The notes under the pieces were generated by a model. The model saw only the letters and a program-made list of their open reading frames with translations. It was not told the origin of the DNA and did not search any database. Position numbers and translations under genes: made by a program. Source: Asterias rubens (Eukaryota; Echinodermata; Asteroidea; Forcipulatida; Asteriidae). From it: DNA of 64,000 nt. The stretch is from NCBI RefSeq assembly GCF_902459465.1, contig NC_047083.1, positions 9,973,526-10,037,525 of the forward strand, given 5' to 3'. Positions 46,350 through 58,934 of the stretch are shown one piece after another. Within the stretch, counting starts at the first letter, position 1. Every line of letters starts with the position of its first letter.

Positions 46350-49300
46350 TCACGACGCCATCATGACTGGTCTGGCTTTCTTGGCTTCAAGCGAAGACTC
46401 TGCAACACTCGCAAATCCAGTTCCTCCCTGAGCAGTAGAAATAAAAAAATTAACATTATTAAATACAGACTTTTAGACACTTGTCATTGTAAGGATGTAG
46501 GCATGGGTATCATCCACTAGGAGCCTGACTGGTAGAGCAGAATACATTAGGAGAGGGCTACTGCCACCAGGGGCATGTTGCCACCTACTCCTAGGGCTGA
46601 AACAGGGTAATCCCCTTCACAGTCCGTAAGGATGAAGGCTTGGGTACCATCCACTAAGAGCCTGACTGGTAGAGCAGAATACACTAGGAGAGGGCTACTG
46701 ACACCAGGGGCATGTTGCCACCTACTCCTAGGGCTGAAACAGGGTAATCCCCTTCACAGTCCGTAAGGATGAAGGCTTGGGTACCATCCACTAAGAGCCT
46801 GACTGGTAGAGCAGAATACATTAGGAGAGGGCTACTGCCACCAGGGGCAAGTTGCCACCTATTCCTAGGGCTGAAACAGGGTAATCCCCTTCACAGTCTG
46901 TAAGGATGTAGGCATGGGTATCATCCACTAGGAGCCTGGCAGGTAGAGCAGAATGCACTAGGAGATGGCTACTGCCACCAGGGGCACGTTGCCACCTACT
47001 CCTAGGGCTGAAACAGGGTAATCCCCTTCACAGTCTGTAAGGATAGGCTTGGGTATCATCCACTAGGAGCCTGACTGGTAGAGCAGAATGCACTAGGAGA
47101 TGGCTACTGCCACCAGGGGCACGTTGCCACCTACTCCTAGGGCTGAAACAGGGTAATCCCCTTCACAGTCTGTAAGGATAGGCTTGGGTATCATCCACTA
47201 GGAGCCTGACTGGTAGAGCAGAATGCACTAGGAGATGGCTACTGCCACCAGGGGCACGTTGCCACCTACTCCTAGGGCTGAAACAGGGTAATCCCCTTCA
47301 CAGTCTGTAAGGATAGGCTTGGGTATCATCCACTAGGAGCCTGACTGGTAGAGCAGAATACACTAGGAGAGTGCTACTGACACCAGGGGCATGTTACCAC
47401 CTACTCCTAGGGCTGAAACAGGGTAATCCCCTTCACAGTCTGTAAGGATGTAGGCATGGGTACCATCCACTAGGAGCCTGACTGGTAGAGCAGAATGCAC
47501 TAGGAGATGGCTACTGCCACCAGGGGCACGTTGCCACCTACTCCTAGGGCTGAAACAGGGTAATCCCCTTCACAGTCTGTAAGGATAGGCTTGGGTATCA
47601 TCCACTAGGAGCCTGACTGGTAGAGCAGAATACACTAGGAGAGTGCTACTGACACCAGGGGCATGTTACCACCTACTCCTAGGGCTGAAACAGGGTAATC
47701 CCCTTCACAGTCTGTAAGGATAGGCTTGGGTATCATCCACTAGGAGCCTGGCTGGTAGAGCAGAATACACTAGGAGAGGGCTACTGACACCAGGGGCAAG
47801 TTGCCACCTACTCCTGGGGCTGAAACAGGGTAATCCCCTTCACAGTCCGTAAGGATGAAGGCTTGGGTATCATCCACTAAGAGCCTGACTGGTAGAGCAG
47901 AATGCACAAGGAGAGGGCTACTGCCACCAGGGGCATGTTGCCACCTACTCCTGGGGCTGAAACAGGGTAATCCCCTTCACAGTCCGCAAGGATGAAGGCT
48001 TGGGTATCATCCACTAGGAGCCTGACTGGTAGAGCAGAACGCACTACCTCCCTAACTTTTTACAAAACATTTAAGCATAAGTGCCTTACTCATCAAGGGA
48101 ACAAGTGCCATGTTCAGGATCGAACAAGCACTCTGCTTGGGGTTCCGTGGGCTAAGACATGCCACAAAAAAAAAAAAATAATAATAATAATATATATATA
48201 TTTTTAAGTAAGCCATAACATTTTTTTTCTTTTTCTATGCAAGTCGCCAGACACACAAGGCCTGAAGGCCTCTTCAAGGTGTGGGCTACAATTTATTTTC
48301 CCAGAGGCTGTTTGCACCTACTCCTAGGGCTGAAACAGGGTTACCCCTTTCACAGTCCATACGGATGTAGGCTTGGGTATCATCAGTCTGAAGCCTGGCC
48401 GGTAGAGCAGAAAGCACTACCTCCCTGTGTGACCCAGAACCGCCCCCAAGTTTACAATTCAACCTGGGAAGCGGTAGCCAGGGGATCACCTGAAGATAGT
48501 CTCCGCTATTCATATAAAACTTACCCGTCTGATTTTGATGATGTCATTCTCCTTCAGTGTGTCTCCTGTGAAGGGGTCTGTCATGTCCTTCTTTATGATT
48601 TTCTTGATACAGTCCATTGTGACGACCTTCCCACTTAAAAAAAAAACAATAGAAAAATACATACTTAAAGTAGGATTATAAATTTTGCGTGGTGGAAGTA
48701 CAACTGAGAGAGGTTTGCAGTAGCACCATGTGAAAATCTCTTTTGAGTAGTGTTGATTCTGAGAATAACTGGTTGTTATGGACTCCCATCTTTGTGTACC
48801 AACGAGCCCATCCCATCCACCAGTTAATACTTTACAAGGCAGTAAATATTGAAGTGTGAAAGTACGCTGGAAGTGTCGTGGATGAGCAATTAAAAGAGTA
48901 CGGAATTCAAACTCTGGTGTTTCTGATCAGCAGAGTGTGGGTTGGAATCCCCAGCCATGACACTTCAGCAAGACATTTAACCATTGCTTCGTCCTTCGGA
49001 TGGGACGTAAAGCCGTTGGTCCCATGTGTTGTGTAACACATGTAAAAGAACCCAGTGCACTTATCAAAAAGAAAAGGGGTTCGCCCCGATGTTCCTGGCT
49101 GAGGCTGCGGCTGAGGCTTGTAAACCCTTATATATTAACAGTTTAGATGTTAGTTTTGCATCAGGTCAAAAGAATATAATTTTTGTTACCCTTAAACCGA
49201 CGTGTTTTATAAGCACTATATCCTGTGTTCTGTGAAAATATTCAACAGGCTTAAATGTTATATTTGTATACAGTCACAAAAATCTACCTTGGTCGCAGCA

Positions 49301-52300
49301 CAGCACAAGGCGTCTTGTTTGATAAGATGTCATGCGTGACCGCACATTTGTACCGGATCTGCTTGGCCACCAGAGGGCGCTTGTCGTTGACGTCATCAGC
49401 TCGTACGAAGTTCACCTGGATAAGGTTCTTTATCCTCAGAGGCTTCTTGCTCATGGGGCAATAAACTGCTTTGCTCTGTAGATTTAAAAGTGCGATAATA
49501 ATAAGTTTATACAAAGTGCTATTTTTAGGTAGATCAAGGTGCTGTGACAAAAAGAAAATAACGCAATAAAAGCGTAATTTTTGTTAACAATAGACCCCTT
49601 GCAATATGCGCAGCGTACTCACATGTGCTTATCCTAAGTGTCATTTTGGGTGTCAAAAAACTTATACAAACATGCAAAACAGAGAGTTGACACCCAAAAT
49701 TACGCGCATTGTTCGGAGGCGCGTTCTATATTGTGTAAAACAACAATTATTTTGTGACTTGTTTTACTCATTTCTCAAAAACTACAGCACCTCAGTAATT
49801 AATATTTGAAGGGAAACTTTGTACTATCTGTATCTTCAAACAGTGTAAGTAAACTGTAAACCTGTGGACATTTTTTAAAAGTACCCAAATTCTTTAAAGG
49901 AATGTTACAGAATTGGTAAGAAACAAAAATCGTGAAGGTCACAGATTTACATAAGACTTACACGGTCTAATGATGGTGATTCCGTCTGAAATTTCATATT
50001 TGATGAGAAATAAATAATCCAATTTCGCATTTGGAGTTTATCGCTCAGTGAGCGCTTCATTCATTTTTGTTTTGACATCGATGCAATGCAAAATTTGTCA
50101 TCGGTTTTTCACTATTTTCTTGTGACCCAGATGGCCAATCGATCTCAAACTTCTACAGGTTTGTCAGTTTATGTATATGGTGTATTACATAAAGTGCTTA
50201 CACTGCAAGCAACTTTTTTGCTAGCAAAACCAAATCTGTAATGTTCCTTTCAGACTTAAAAAGAAAATGCTTACAGGTTTTTGAACTAAAGTCGCTTTGG
50301 CTTGAGGTGTTAAAGATGGAATCCAGAAACTTGGAAGTTCAGATTTCTTGTCGCCGTTTTCAGAGACAGCTGCTGCTGCTGCTGCTGCTGCAGTGCCGCT
50401 GCTGCTGCTGGTGCTTGGGGTCTCGGAATGATCAAGTTTGGCCCTTTTGGTGGGTGGGGTCTCAGAGAAGGGGTTGAGGGGCTTACTGGTGATACTACGC
50501 TCTGGAAAAAAAAAAAAAAAAAAAAAAATCACATATTTTGGTACCATTTTCAGGGATGAATGGCGAAAGAAAAGAAAATTGCGTTAAAATAAAAATAAAT
50601 ATTTTTTATAATGGACGGAAAAGGCAGGTAATGTTTTTTGTCCATTTTAAATAATATGGAGATTTGAGGATGATTAATTAAAATAAAAAAATGGCTAGAG
50701 CGGGATTTGACGTCAAGCAGTTGGTCCCATGTGTTGTGTAACGCATGTAAACAAACCCAGTGCACTTATCAAAAAGAGAAGGGGTTGCCCCGGTGTTCCT
50801 GGCTGTGGCTGCTGTATGCGCCGTAGCACCTTGTAAACCCTTATAAGGTGCTAAATAATTGGGTCTCAAAATTCATCTTTCTGCAAGTTTGTATACACTC
50901 AGTGCATTGAGTATCTTGTTTGGTAGATACGTAACCAAAAGACTTTGATATTATTATTATTAAATTCAAAGAAAATCACTTCTTTCTCGAAAACTACGTT
51001 ACTTCAGAGGGAGCCGTTTCTTACAATGTTTTATACTATCAACAGCTCAACAAGAAAGGTTTTGTGCTAATAATTACTTTGAGTATTTACCAATAGTGTC
51101 CACTGCCTTTAAGAGGCGTCCCTTTAAAGTAAAGTTCTAAGAATTCCATCTCCGTACCTTTCTCAATGAAAGCCTTGACCTTGTCTTCCTTCACTGTCTT
51201 CTTCACTTGGCTCACCTCTTCCTAAAAAGAAAATTCAAAACAAATTTATCAAATGAATAATATAAATTATAAACAGCCTTTATAAAAGTTTCTGACAAAA
51301 ATGCCATTCAAGGGCGCAAGTTCGCAAATTTAGACAAAGTCCAGAAAACTCAAAACAAACCATCGTTAAATTTATAAGGCACCAGTACAGTAAGGTGTGG
51401 GCTACAATTATTTTTTCCCAGATGCGTTTGCCACCTACTCCTAGGGCTGAAACAGGGTTACCCCTTTTACAGTCCATACGAATGTAGGCTTGGGTATCAT
51501 CGGTCCGAAGCCTATAGCCATTAGAGCAGAAAGCACTACCTCCCCAATTTTACGTAGCAAGTGTCACGACCGGGACTCGAACCCACACTCTGCTGGTCAA
51601 ACACCAATGGAGAAGATGATTCCATAGAAACGTAGAAATCACATCACTAACGCCTAATACTGATTATAATAATAATATTTACATACGCACGTATCCGCCC
51701 TGCTGGATGTTCAAGGCACAGTAAACCCCCCCCCCCTCCCCCGCCCCCGAAAAAAATAAAATAAAAATACAAACCTGTTGGAGGCGACACTGACGATGGT
51801 ATTCCTTCATCTGTTTCTCATAGTCTTGTTTCTGCTTCAAGACATACTCAATAATTGCCTCCTTGTCATACAGATACCCCTCCTCACTGGAAAAGATAAG
51901 ATTTGGGGTTGAGAGTGTTATGGCCGAGTGTTTAAGAACATCGAATTCAAGTTCTGGTTGACATAGACACTGGACACTAACGGTAATTGTCAAAGACCAG
52001 TCTTCTTACTTGGTGTATCTCAACATGCATAAAATAAAAAACCTGTGAAATTTTGTGCTTTCAGATGCTTGATTTCGTGACCTCAAATTCTAAATCCGAG
52101 GTCTTGAAATCAAATTCGTGGAAAATTACTTCTTTCTCAAAAACTATGTCACTTCAGAGGGAGCCGTTTTCTCACAATGTTTTCTACTATCAACCTCTCC
52201 TATTACTCGTTACCAAGTAAGGTGTTATGCTAATAATAGTGTCCACTGCCTTTAAGTCATCGGGGTGTCGGTTCGAATCCCAGTCACGACACTTGTGTCC

Positions 52301-52689
52301 TCGGGCAAGATACTTTCCCAATAATTGCTCCTTTTCATCCAGGGGTATAAACGAGTCAACCCTTGGGACAGTAAGCCCTGCATGTACATCCCGCAGCGTA
52401 AATACAGGCGCATCTCCTGATTGCCATTTTGTGGGTCAAAAATGTACAAAGGAAGGGATTCCCAAAAAGGCAGAAATGGTCGACGCACATTGTTCGCAGA
52501 CACCATCTTTTTCTGCGCGTTTTTGACACTCAAAATGGCGGACAGGAGGTGTGCGTTGTGAATAGGGTATATACAGTACATACGTTATGACTGGGTTGGC
52601 GCAGGGCTGTAGGGTCAAGCAACAACAATCAAAGTCACCCACGGAGTCCTTCCCAAGCCGGGTCTTGTTAGTTCCATAGCCGGATTGAG
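46350..52689 (-). CDS. NOSIP: NOSIP-3, nitric oxide synthase-interacting protein, seven visible coding exons
   Basis: Exons 52689-52584, 51886-51775, 51221-51158, 50501-50275, 49475-49288, 48633-48525 and 46427-46350. All frames join and no stop or frameshift is seen. The domain order is that of NOSIP-1. It is closer to NOSIP-2 (EAIIEYVL, and the eight-Ala tract) but lacks the 7-bp duplication, so the exon at 50,275 is 227 bp and reads PSFWIPSLTPQAKATLVQKP. The donor after KIRR is the consensus gtaagt, where copies 1 and 2 have gttagt. The last exon has AGTGTT (Ser-Val) where the others have Ser-Ala. The start exon is not found here either. Of the three copies this one looks most likely to be functional if a first exon lies to the right. 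Confidence 0.88.
46498..48045 (-). repeat. VNTR in last NOSIP-3 intron, about 11 copies of 134-137 bp
   Basis: The marker cacagtc recurs about eleven times between 46,618 and 47,976. Monomers mix the ggatgaaggcttggg (137-bp) and ggataggcttggg (134-bp) types and carry a local variant caggggcacgttgccac. Confidence 0.9.
48046..48205 (-). mobile_element. SINE head and AT-rich tail after VNTR
   Basis: Counterpart of 4,936-5,095, with an (AAT)n/(AT)n run at about 48,168-48,202. Confidence 0.5.
48237..48437 (-). mobile_element. Solitary SINE body in NOSIP-3 intron
   Basis: Same element as 5,128-5,327. Confidence 0.65.
48870..49132 (+). mobile_element. tRNA-derived SINE in NOSIP-3 intron, longest copy
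   Basis: Same insertion as 5,752 but keeps the segment gtaacacatgtaaaagaacc to agaaaaggggttcgccccga, which copies 1 and 2 have lost. Confidence 0.75.
49896..50249. mobile_element. MITE-2, 354 bp, beside a NOSIP-3 exon
   Basis: Inverted ends AAAGGAATGTTACAGAATTGG-like (left) and AAATCTGTAATGTTCCTTT (right). The interior resembles in inverse orientation the flank at about 10,490-10,740 (gatggcc, ctcatcaaat). NOSIP-2 has a 92-bp internally deleted copy and NOSIP-1 none. Confidence 0.75.
50690..50875 (+). mobile_element. 5'-truncated SINE tail in NOSIP-3 intron
   Basis: Same element as 7,126-7,305. Confidence 0.6.
50962..51112. mobile_element. MITE-1 fragment
   Basis: Same insertion as 7,391-7,541. 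Confidence 0.65.
51393..51603 (-). mobile_element. SINE copy, truncated at its 3' end
   Basis: Same as 23,755-23,970, including the shared deletion. Confidence 0.65.
51966..52255. mobile_element. MITE-1 copy in NOSIP-3 intron
   Basis: Same insertion as 8,541-8,829. Confidence 0.75.
52256..52440 (+). mobile_element. SINE fragment with B-box
   Basis: Same element as 8,830-9,020. Confidence 0.55.
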
Positions 52690-53465
52690 CTGCAAGGTTA
52701 ACGAACAAAGAATTTCATAAGGGCGTCACAATTTATTTAGTCTCTTGTAATCTGGTTAATACATTATAGAACCTTTATAAAAAACTTATTGATTGAGGAG
52801 CATCATTTACAGGCATTGAGAAGTATCGCTTAAAGGGAGACGATTCTTTAAAAAATTGATCAATAAAAAATAAAAAATAAAAAAATACCACATTTCAAAA
52901 TATTTAAATTCTTGTTTTATATGGAACCTTGAAGTATTTATAAATGCACTTTTGTATTTTATTTAGCATGTTTAGTCAGATTATAAAACCATGACTTGTC
53001 TCAAATCAGTTTGTGATGAAATCACAGCAACTAAAATAAAAATGTACACCAAAGTTCTTCTTTGCCCAATTGGTGCTAAGCACAAGTTCAATTCATGCTA
53101 GAGTCCCATAGCAAATTGTGCTAAGCAAAATCTCACATTAATTCTAGAACCTAGAAGTGTAACCAACTTATTGATTCAGAATTATCATTTAAAGACTAAT
53201 GTCATGATCAAACAATGTAGCAAGCATATCAATGTATGGAATTGTGAACTCTTAAAAGTGATTTGGTGTTAGAAAAAAAAACTGTCTAGGGTGAGACTCA
53301 AACCAAAGACCTCCAGATTAATTGTATTGTATTGTAATGTTTTATTCCAAACTGGAAGACACCCCGTAGCACTGGGGAGGGTAACAATTTATATAAAAAC
53401 AAAATACAGTTAATGAATAAGTCATATGGAAAGGAATTTAACTTAGAACAAAAACAAATAATCAC
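52690..53465. other. Non-coding stretch upstream of NOSIP-3 exon 2
   Basis: Matches 9,254-9,997 and 25,049-25,832. No first NOSIP exon seen. Confidence 0.5.
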
Positions 53466-54230
53466 ACAGCATATAGCATTCATCTAAACAAGTCTACATG
53501 AGCAATAATCAACTGCAATGTCCATCTTGATTTATTGACAATGTCTAAAGTTGGGAGTACAATAAAAGACAGATATAGCATTCATCTAAACAAGTCTACA
53601 TGAGCAATAATCAACTGCAATGTCCATCTTGATTTATTGACAATGTCTAAAGTTGGGAGTATAATAAGAGACAGATATAGCATTCATCTAAACAAGTCTA
53701 CATGAGCAAAAATCAACTGCAATGCCCCTTATTTTTGACCGCGCGAGGGCACTACAAATAGTATTTTGATCACTTCCGGGGGTACACGGGATTCGCCCTG
53801 CACAAATTAATAGGCGTTATGTCACTTTTGTTGCGCCGTAGTGTCAATTTGCTTTAGAGGTGGATTATAACGGCTCCTTTAAAAGTCTTATTGTCTGTGA
53901 TGGATTGGCTGTCTGTGGTTATAATGTGTTCCAATCTTTAAAAACTGTTTTGTGTATGAATGAATATACCCCCGAAAGTGATTGAGAGCGCCCTCACGCG
54001 GTCAAAAATATGGCCCATATCAATCTAGATTTATTGACAATGTCTAAAGTTGGGAGTACAATAAGAGACAGATATAGCATTCATCTAAACAAGTCTGCAT
54101 GAGCAATAATCAACTGCAATGTCCATCTTGATTTATTGACAATGTCTAAAGTTGAGAGTATAATAAGAGACAGATATAGCATTCATCTAAACAAGTCTGC
54201 ATGAGCAATAATCAACTGCAATGTCCATCT
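53466..54230. repeat. 102-bp tandem repeat, about 5 copies, interrupted by a MITE
   Basis: Monomers with gcattcatctaaacaagtct lie before and after the 293-bp insertion at 53,724-54,016. This is the longest of the five arrays. Confidence 0.85.
53724..54016. mobile_element. MITE-3, 293 bp, unit-3-specific
   Basis: Long imperfect inverted ends: left TTATTTTTGACCGCGCGAGG, right complement ATATTTTTGACCGCGTGAGG. Homology continues inward (atcacttccgggggta opposite atcactttcgggggta). The empty site gcaatatcaatc is seen at about 10,040. Flanking AT on both sides suggests a 2-bp target duplication. GC content is higher than the surroundings. No ORF. Confidence 0.85.
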
Positions 54231-54712
54231 TGGTTAATATAAAGATCAAACTTACTCTATAAACTACAATTCAACTACTTTACAGTCTAGTCAGTCTGTG
54301 CAAACAACGATTTGAAATCATGAACAAAATGATTTCTGTTGTAGTGGTTTCTTGAAACCGCCCAAAACAACAACAAAAAGTACAAAAAGGAACGTTCAGG
54401 AGAAATGGTCAATTAGCATGAAATCAAATAGCCAATTTCGACTGTGTTTTAAATAACTTTTATGAATGCACACAGATATTGGGCCATCTGGGTCACAAGA
54501 AAATAGTGAAAAACATGAATGATGCAAAATTTAAATGAGCAAAACGTTCACCGAGCAATAAACTCCAAACAGGAAATTAGTTTTATTTATTTCTCATCAA
54601 ATGCGACATTTCAGACATAAATATTTCAAGGGATGTTTTCTGCCATCACCATCATTAGATGGTGTAATTTTATGTAAATCTGTAATCTGAGCAATTCTGT
54701 AATGTTCCTAAA

Positions 54713-55070
54713 CGCCCTGGACACAATTGGTAAGTCATCAAAATAATTGTTAGCATAAAAACTTACTTTTTAATGAGCAATAGTATGAGACATGGTGAGA
54801 AACGGCTCCCTCTGAAGTAGGTAGTTTATGAGAAAGAAGTAATTTCTCACTAAAACATTTGAATTGAAATCAAGACCTCGGCTAAGGTCTCAAAATCAAA
54901 GATCTGAAAGCACACAACTTGTGAGGCAAGTGTTTTTTTTTCTTCCATTACTCTCTCGCAACTTCGACGACCAATTGGGTTGCAATTTTACAGGTTTGCT
55001 ATTTTATGTTTAGATACACAAGTGAGAAGACGGGTCTTTGACAAAAACCAAGTGTCTCCAGTACCTTTAA
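54713..55070. mobile_element. MITE-1 copy
   Basis: Same insertion as 10,743-11,104. Confidence 0.8.
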
Positions 55071-55403
55071 ATGTGATAACAATAAAATAAACAATTCACA
55101 TTATTTTAGCTCTTATGGCATTTTCATAATTGCTTACAACTTTCCAATAACAAAGGGAATCTGACTTACAAAGCAAGTTATGGCAAAATATACAATAGTT
55201 AGCTTTATTACATTTTGATGAGTAATGATTTTTAAAGCAACTCGTTGCATGCAATGTTATACTTCATAGATTGCTTCTCTTATCAAAAGGAAAAGGTTGC
55301 ACTACTTAATGAACAACCCCATAATGTAATAATCAACCCTTTGCATGCTTCTATTTCTTGTAAATACTAGTTCCTGCCCGATGGAATGTTTTTACAAAAC
55401 CAC

Positions 55404-55738
55404 TTAAAGGCAGTGGACACTATTGGTAATTGTCAAAGACTAGCCTTCACAGTTGGTGTATCTCAACATATGCATAAAATAACAAACCTGTGAAAATTTG
55501 AGCTCAATTGGACATCAAATTTGCGAGATAATAATGAAAGAAAAAACACCCTTGTCACACGGAAGTTCTGTGCCTTTAGATGGTTTTATTTGAGACCTCA
55601 AGTTCTAAACTTGAGGTCTTGAAATCAAATTCATGGAAAATTATTTCTTTCTCGAAAACTATGGCATATCAGAGGGAGCTGTTTCTCACAATGTTTTATA
55701 CCATCAACCTCTCCCCACTACTTGTCACTGCTTTTAAA
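55404..55738. mobile_element. MITE-1 copy 3' of TRIM-D, internally deleted
   Basis: Same insertion as 11,426-11,808 but about 50 bases are missing near the right end (ctccccactacttgtcactg). Confidence 0.75.
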
Positions 55739-56016
55739 ATAGACAAGCCAGTACTCAAGATATTTTTTCTCAAAACAACATTTTACTGCAAAATGCAAAA
55801 CAAATAAAAAACTACAGAGTTGATTAGCAACCAAGTATTACAGAATTGATTCACTCAATGTCATAATATTGAGAATAGAAATTGAGTGATTATAAGCACT
55901 TTTTTTAGTGAAAAATCAGTTTGCATAATTTTGTGATTTAATTTGATTGACATATTTTGATGGTCAGTTTAATCCATGAGACAGTATTTGACCAGTATCA
56001 TCTTTATTAGATGACA

Positions 56017-58640
56017 TTACACCTTGTTATAAATCTTCACTGAATGGCGATCTGCCACTGCAAGCTGCTGACCATCTGATGTCAATGAGATTCCACCTGG
56101 GTCATACAGACCCTGAGCAATACAGCTGAGAAATCTCCCCTGAGTGTCATACTGATGAATATGACCATTGCCTACCCCATTGCTCACTGCAATGTAGATA
56201 GCTGAGCTGTCACAGCATACACCTCTGCAGGATTTAACTTGTTGACTATCAATCTTTGGATTGATGCTGAATAATAAAGTACCAGTGAGTTCAACAATGT
56301 CTACTTGTTTCCCCCCACCACTGACTACAACTCTGTCCTTGCTGTCAATGGCCAAGCAGAAAGGTTTATTCTGAACTGAAATAGTGTCAATGAGCAAACC
56401 ATCACTGGATCTGTGTTTAGTTATAACAGACCTCTTTATATCCCCCACAATGATTGATGTATCCTTCATGATTGCTACACTGCGGAGGTTCACTGATGTC
56501 TTGCCCACTTCACTATGAGGCACTGTGTGGAATTCAAACATCTGGTTGCCATTCCTATTGTACATCTTGACAGAGTTGGTCCCATCTACAACCACTAACT
56601 GATTCTGGAATGCAGCAACAGCCCGAGAGTCTGGAAAACAAAAGAACAAATGGATAGGACCCAATATAATGAATGATGATTCATTTGTAAACCACAATGT
56701 ACTTTACATTATTTTGATTTTTGTACAAATACAAAGATTTTTTTTGTTAAATGTTTCCTGTGTTGTAAAAACTCTTTGAAAGTTGCTTCCAATTCAACTG
56801 TATACAATCTGACAGTATAACAATGACAACAATTTCTACTGATTGAAATTGTACTGAATTCAATCTTTTTAACATTTTATCTTTTTTTAAGATTTTACCT
56901 AAATTGCATTTCTTATTGATATTTATTTTAATCATTTTGTATAAATTTCCTTTGTTGGTGTTGGCTAGAGGAATGTCAATTATTGAGAATGACAGCAGAA
57001 GAGTGGATTTAGTGATCATGCAGCGGATGAATGTAGTCCTAGTCTACAAGGTACAGTAAAATAGCAAGAACCATTCAATTTCATGACAGGTTGACTACCA
57101 TGGAAACCTTGTATTGATCACAACCAATGCTGTGATGTTTAAACATTTTAATGGTTGAATTGAGTGGAGAACTGCAAACAATGTTTGGTAAATATTCTCA
57201 GATTGGTTTGTGGTATTGCATTGGAATAAATCCTTATTTTAATTGAATACTCTTTGACTGTCAACCTGAAAACTAATCATTCAAGAGTACTTTTTGCGAA
57301 GTTTTATCTGAGATTTACAACAATATACCTCCGACTAAAAGATTTGTTGGGAACTTACTTCTTGATAGTGGGATAGTTTTCTTCTGTTGTCCCTTAGTGT
57401 CGTAGATTACCACTCTGTTATTCCCGTAGTGTGCCACTACCATCTCATCCCCAGGTACAGAGGCATCAATGTCACAAGCCCCATAGTGGCCTACATCATA
57501 CTTCAAACTAAGCTCCCACTTTGGCTCCTTCGTACTCAGGTTACCCAGGGAGATGTCACAAACCCCTGCAGTGAATCTCAGATGGTCAAGGGTCAAATCT
57601 ATCTTGGGTTGATTTTGATCTCCAAGTAATTTCAAGTCCTTACTGATTCTTGGATAGCTTGCAAGGAAGTCAGGCACTGATGAATTCTTGCTGATGTCTT
57701 TGGCAGTTTGCAGTGAATGATTAATTTGCTGTGAGTTTAGACGCACTGTTTGCTCAAATTCCTCCAATTTCTTGTTCTGATCTTTAAGGATAGTTTTTAT
57801 TTCATCCATGATGCGACTCTCTTGAGCTGTTACCTCAGCCCTGATCTCATCAGCTCTGTTCTTCACCTCTGCCATGGTTCTCTTAGCTGCGATGTTGAGG
57901 TTGTCTTTCATTGTTGAGGCAGTTGCTTGAGATTGATCAAGCTTCTTCAGGGTTTCTTCAAGGGAAGTAAAGAGTTGAGCCAATGACTGTTTGTATGTGG
58001 ATGAGGCTTGGTTGCAGTCAATATACTCATGTTGTGGTTTACAGTGATCGATGACAGTGCAATCTCTACAAATCATCACACCACATGTTGTACAGTAGAA
58101 CCTCATCACTTCACCTTCATGAGTTTGGCATTCTGGATGACGCTTTCTACGTCTTCTCCCTTTTTGTTCAATCTTTCCATCAACAACGTCTTTGAATGTT
58201 ACTACTGTGTGGCAAAGTAGTGAAGGAATTTTCTGGTGCAATTCTGCGCAGTTTGCACAGATGATCATGGGGCAGTCACAACAGAAATACGTTGCTTCAT
58301 TTTTCTCCTTGCATAATTTACAGACCAACTTGCTGTTTGCAGATAAGCTGACCTGCTCCAGTTGACCTGCAAGACCAGTTAAAATGAAGTTACTCTTGAA
58401 ATCTTCAACACCCGTCTCAGGAAGTTGTGTCTCCTTTCGACACAAAGGACAAATAAGCATCTTTGCATCTTTGTAGTTGGTAGTGTGATATTCAAGTAAG
58501 CAGTGTTTACAGAAGCTGTGAAGACAGTCTAGTAGTTTGGGTTCCGTGTACTCCTCTTGGCAAATACTGCACTCCAGATAATCCTTTCTGATTTTCTCTA
58601 GAGCTGAACCTTGCGATGGTTTAGAATATGCCATTTTGAT
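56017..58640 (-). CDS. TRIM-D, RING/B-box/coiled-coil protein with NHL-like propeller
   Basis: Exons 58634-57359 (ATG at 58634) and 56630-56017, with a 728-bp phase-1 intron. Predicted length 629 residues. The large exon is almost identical to TRIM-B (RKRHPEC for RKHHPEC, and GNNRVVIY for GNKRVVIY). The middle of exon 2 is also TRIM-B-like (NKPFCLAID, SGGGKQVDIV), but the last third carries different loop residues (AVSNGVGNGHIHQY, GLYDPGGIS, VADRHSVKIY), as does the first blade (VVVDGTNSVKMY). All RING and B-box ligands are intact. Confidence 0.9.
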
Positions 58641-58727
58641 CTGAATAAAAAAAGCACAATTAACAAACTAATTAATCAAATATTATAAAGAATCTGTCTA
58701 GTCACTCGGTAAATTTTAAATGATATG

Positions 58728-58934
58728 GGTTGAACAAAAAAAAATGGGCTAAAGTGGGACTCGAACCAGCGACCTTCGAAGTAGCGTGCCGGCGCTCTAC
58801 CAACTGCACTATCTAGCCAACAGAGAGAGACAAACAACAATGGCTTAAAGCTCAGTTGGTAGAGCGCCAGCACATATTATCTTGAGGCTGTTGGTTCAAG
58901 TCACACTCAAGTAAGTATGTCTTTGTTCAACCTC
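58728..58934. repeat. Inverted pair of tRNA-like sequences upstream of TRIM-D
   Basis: Near-identical to 33,598-33,804. Confidence 0.75.
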
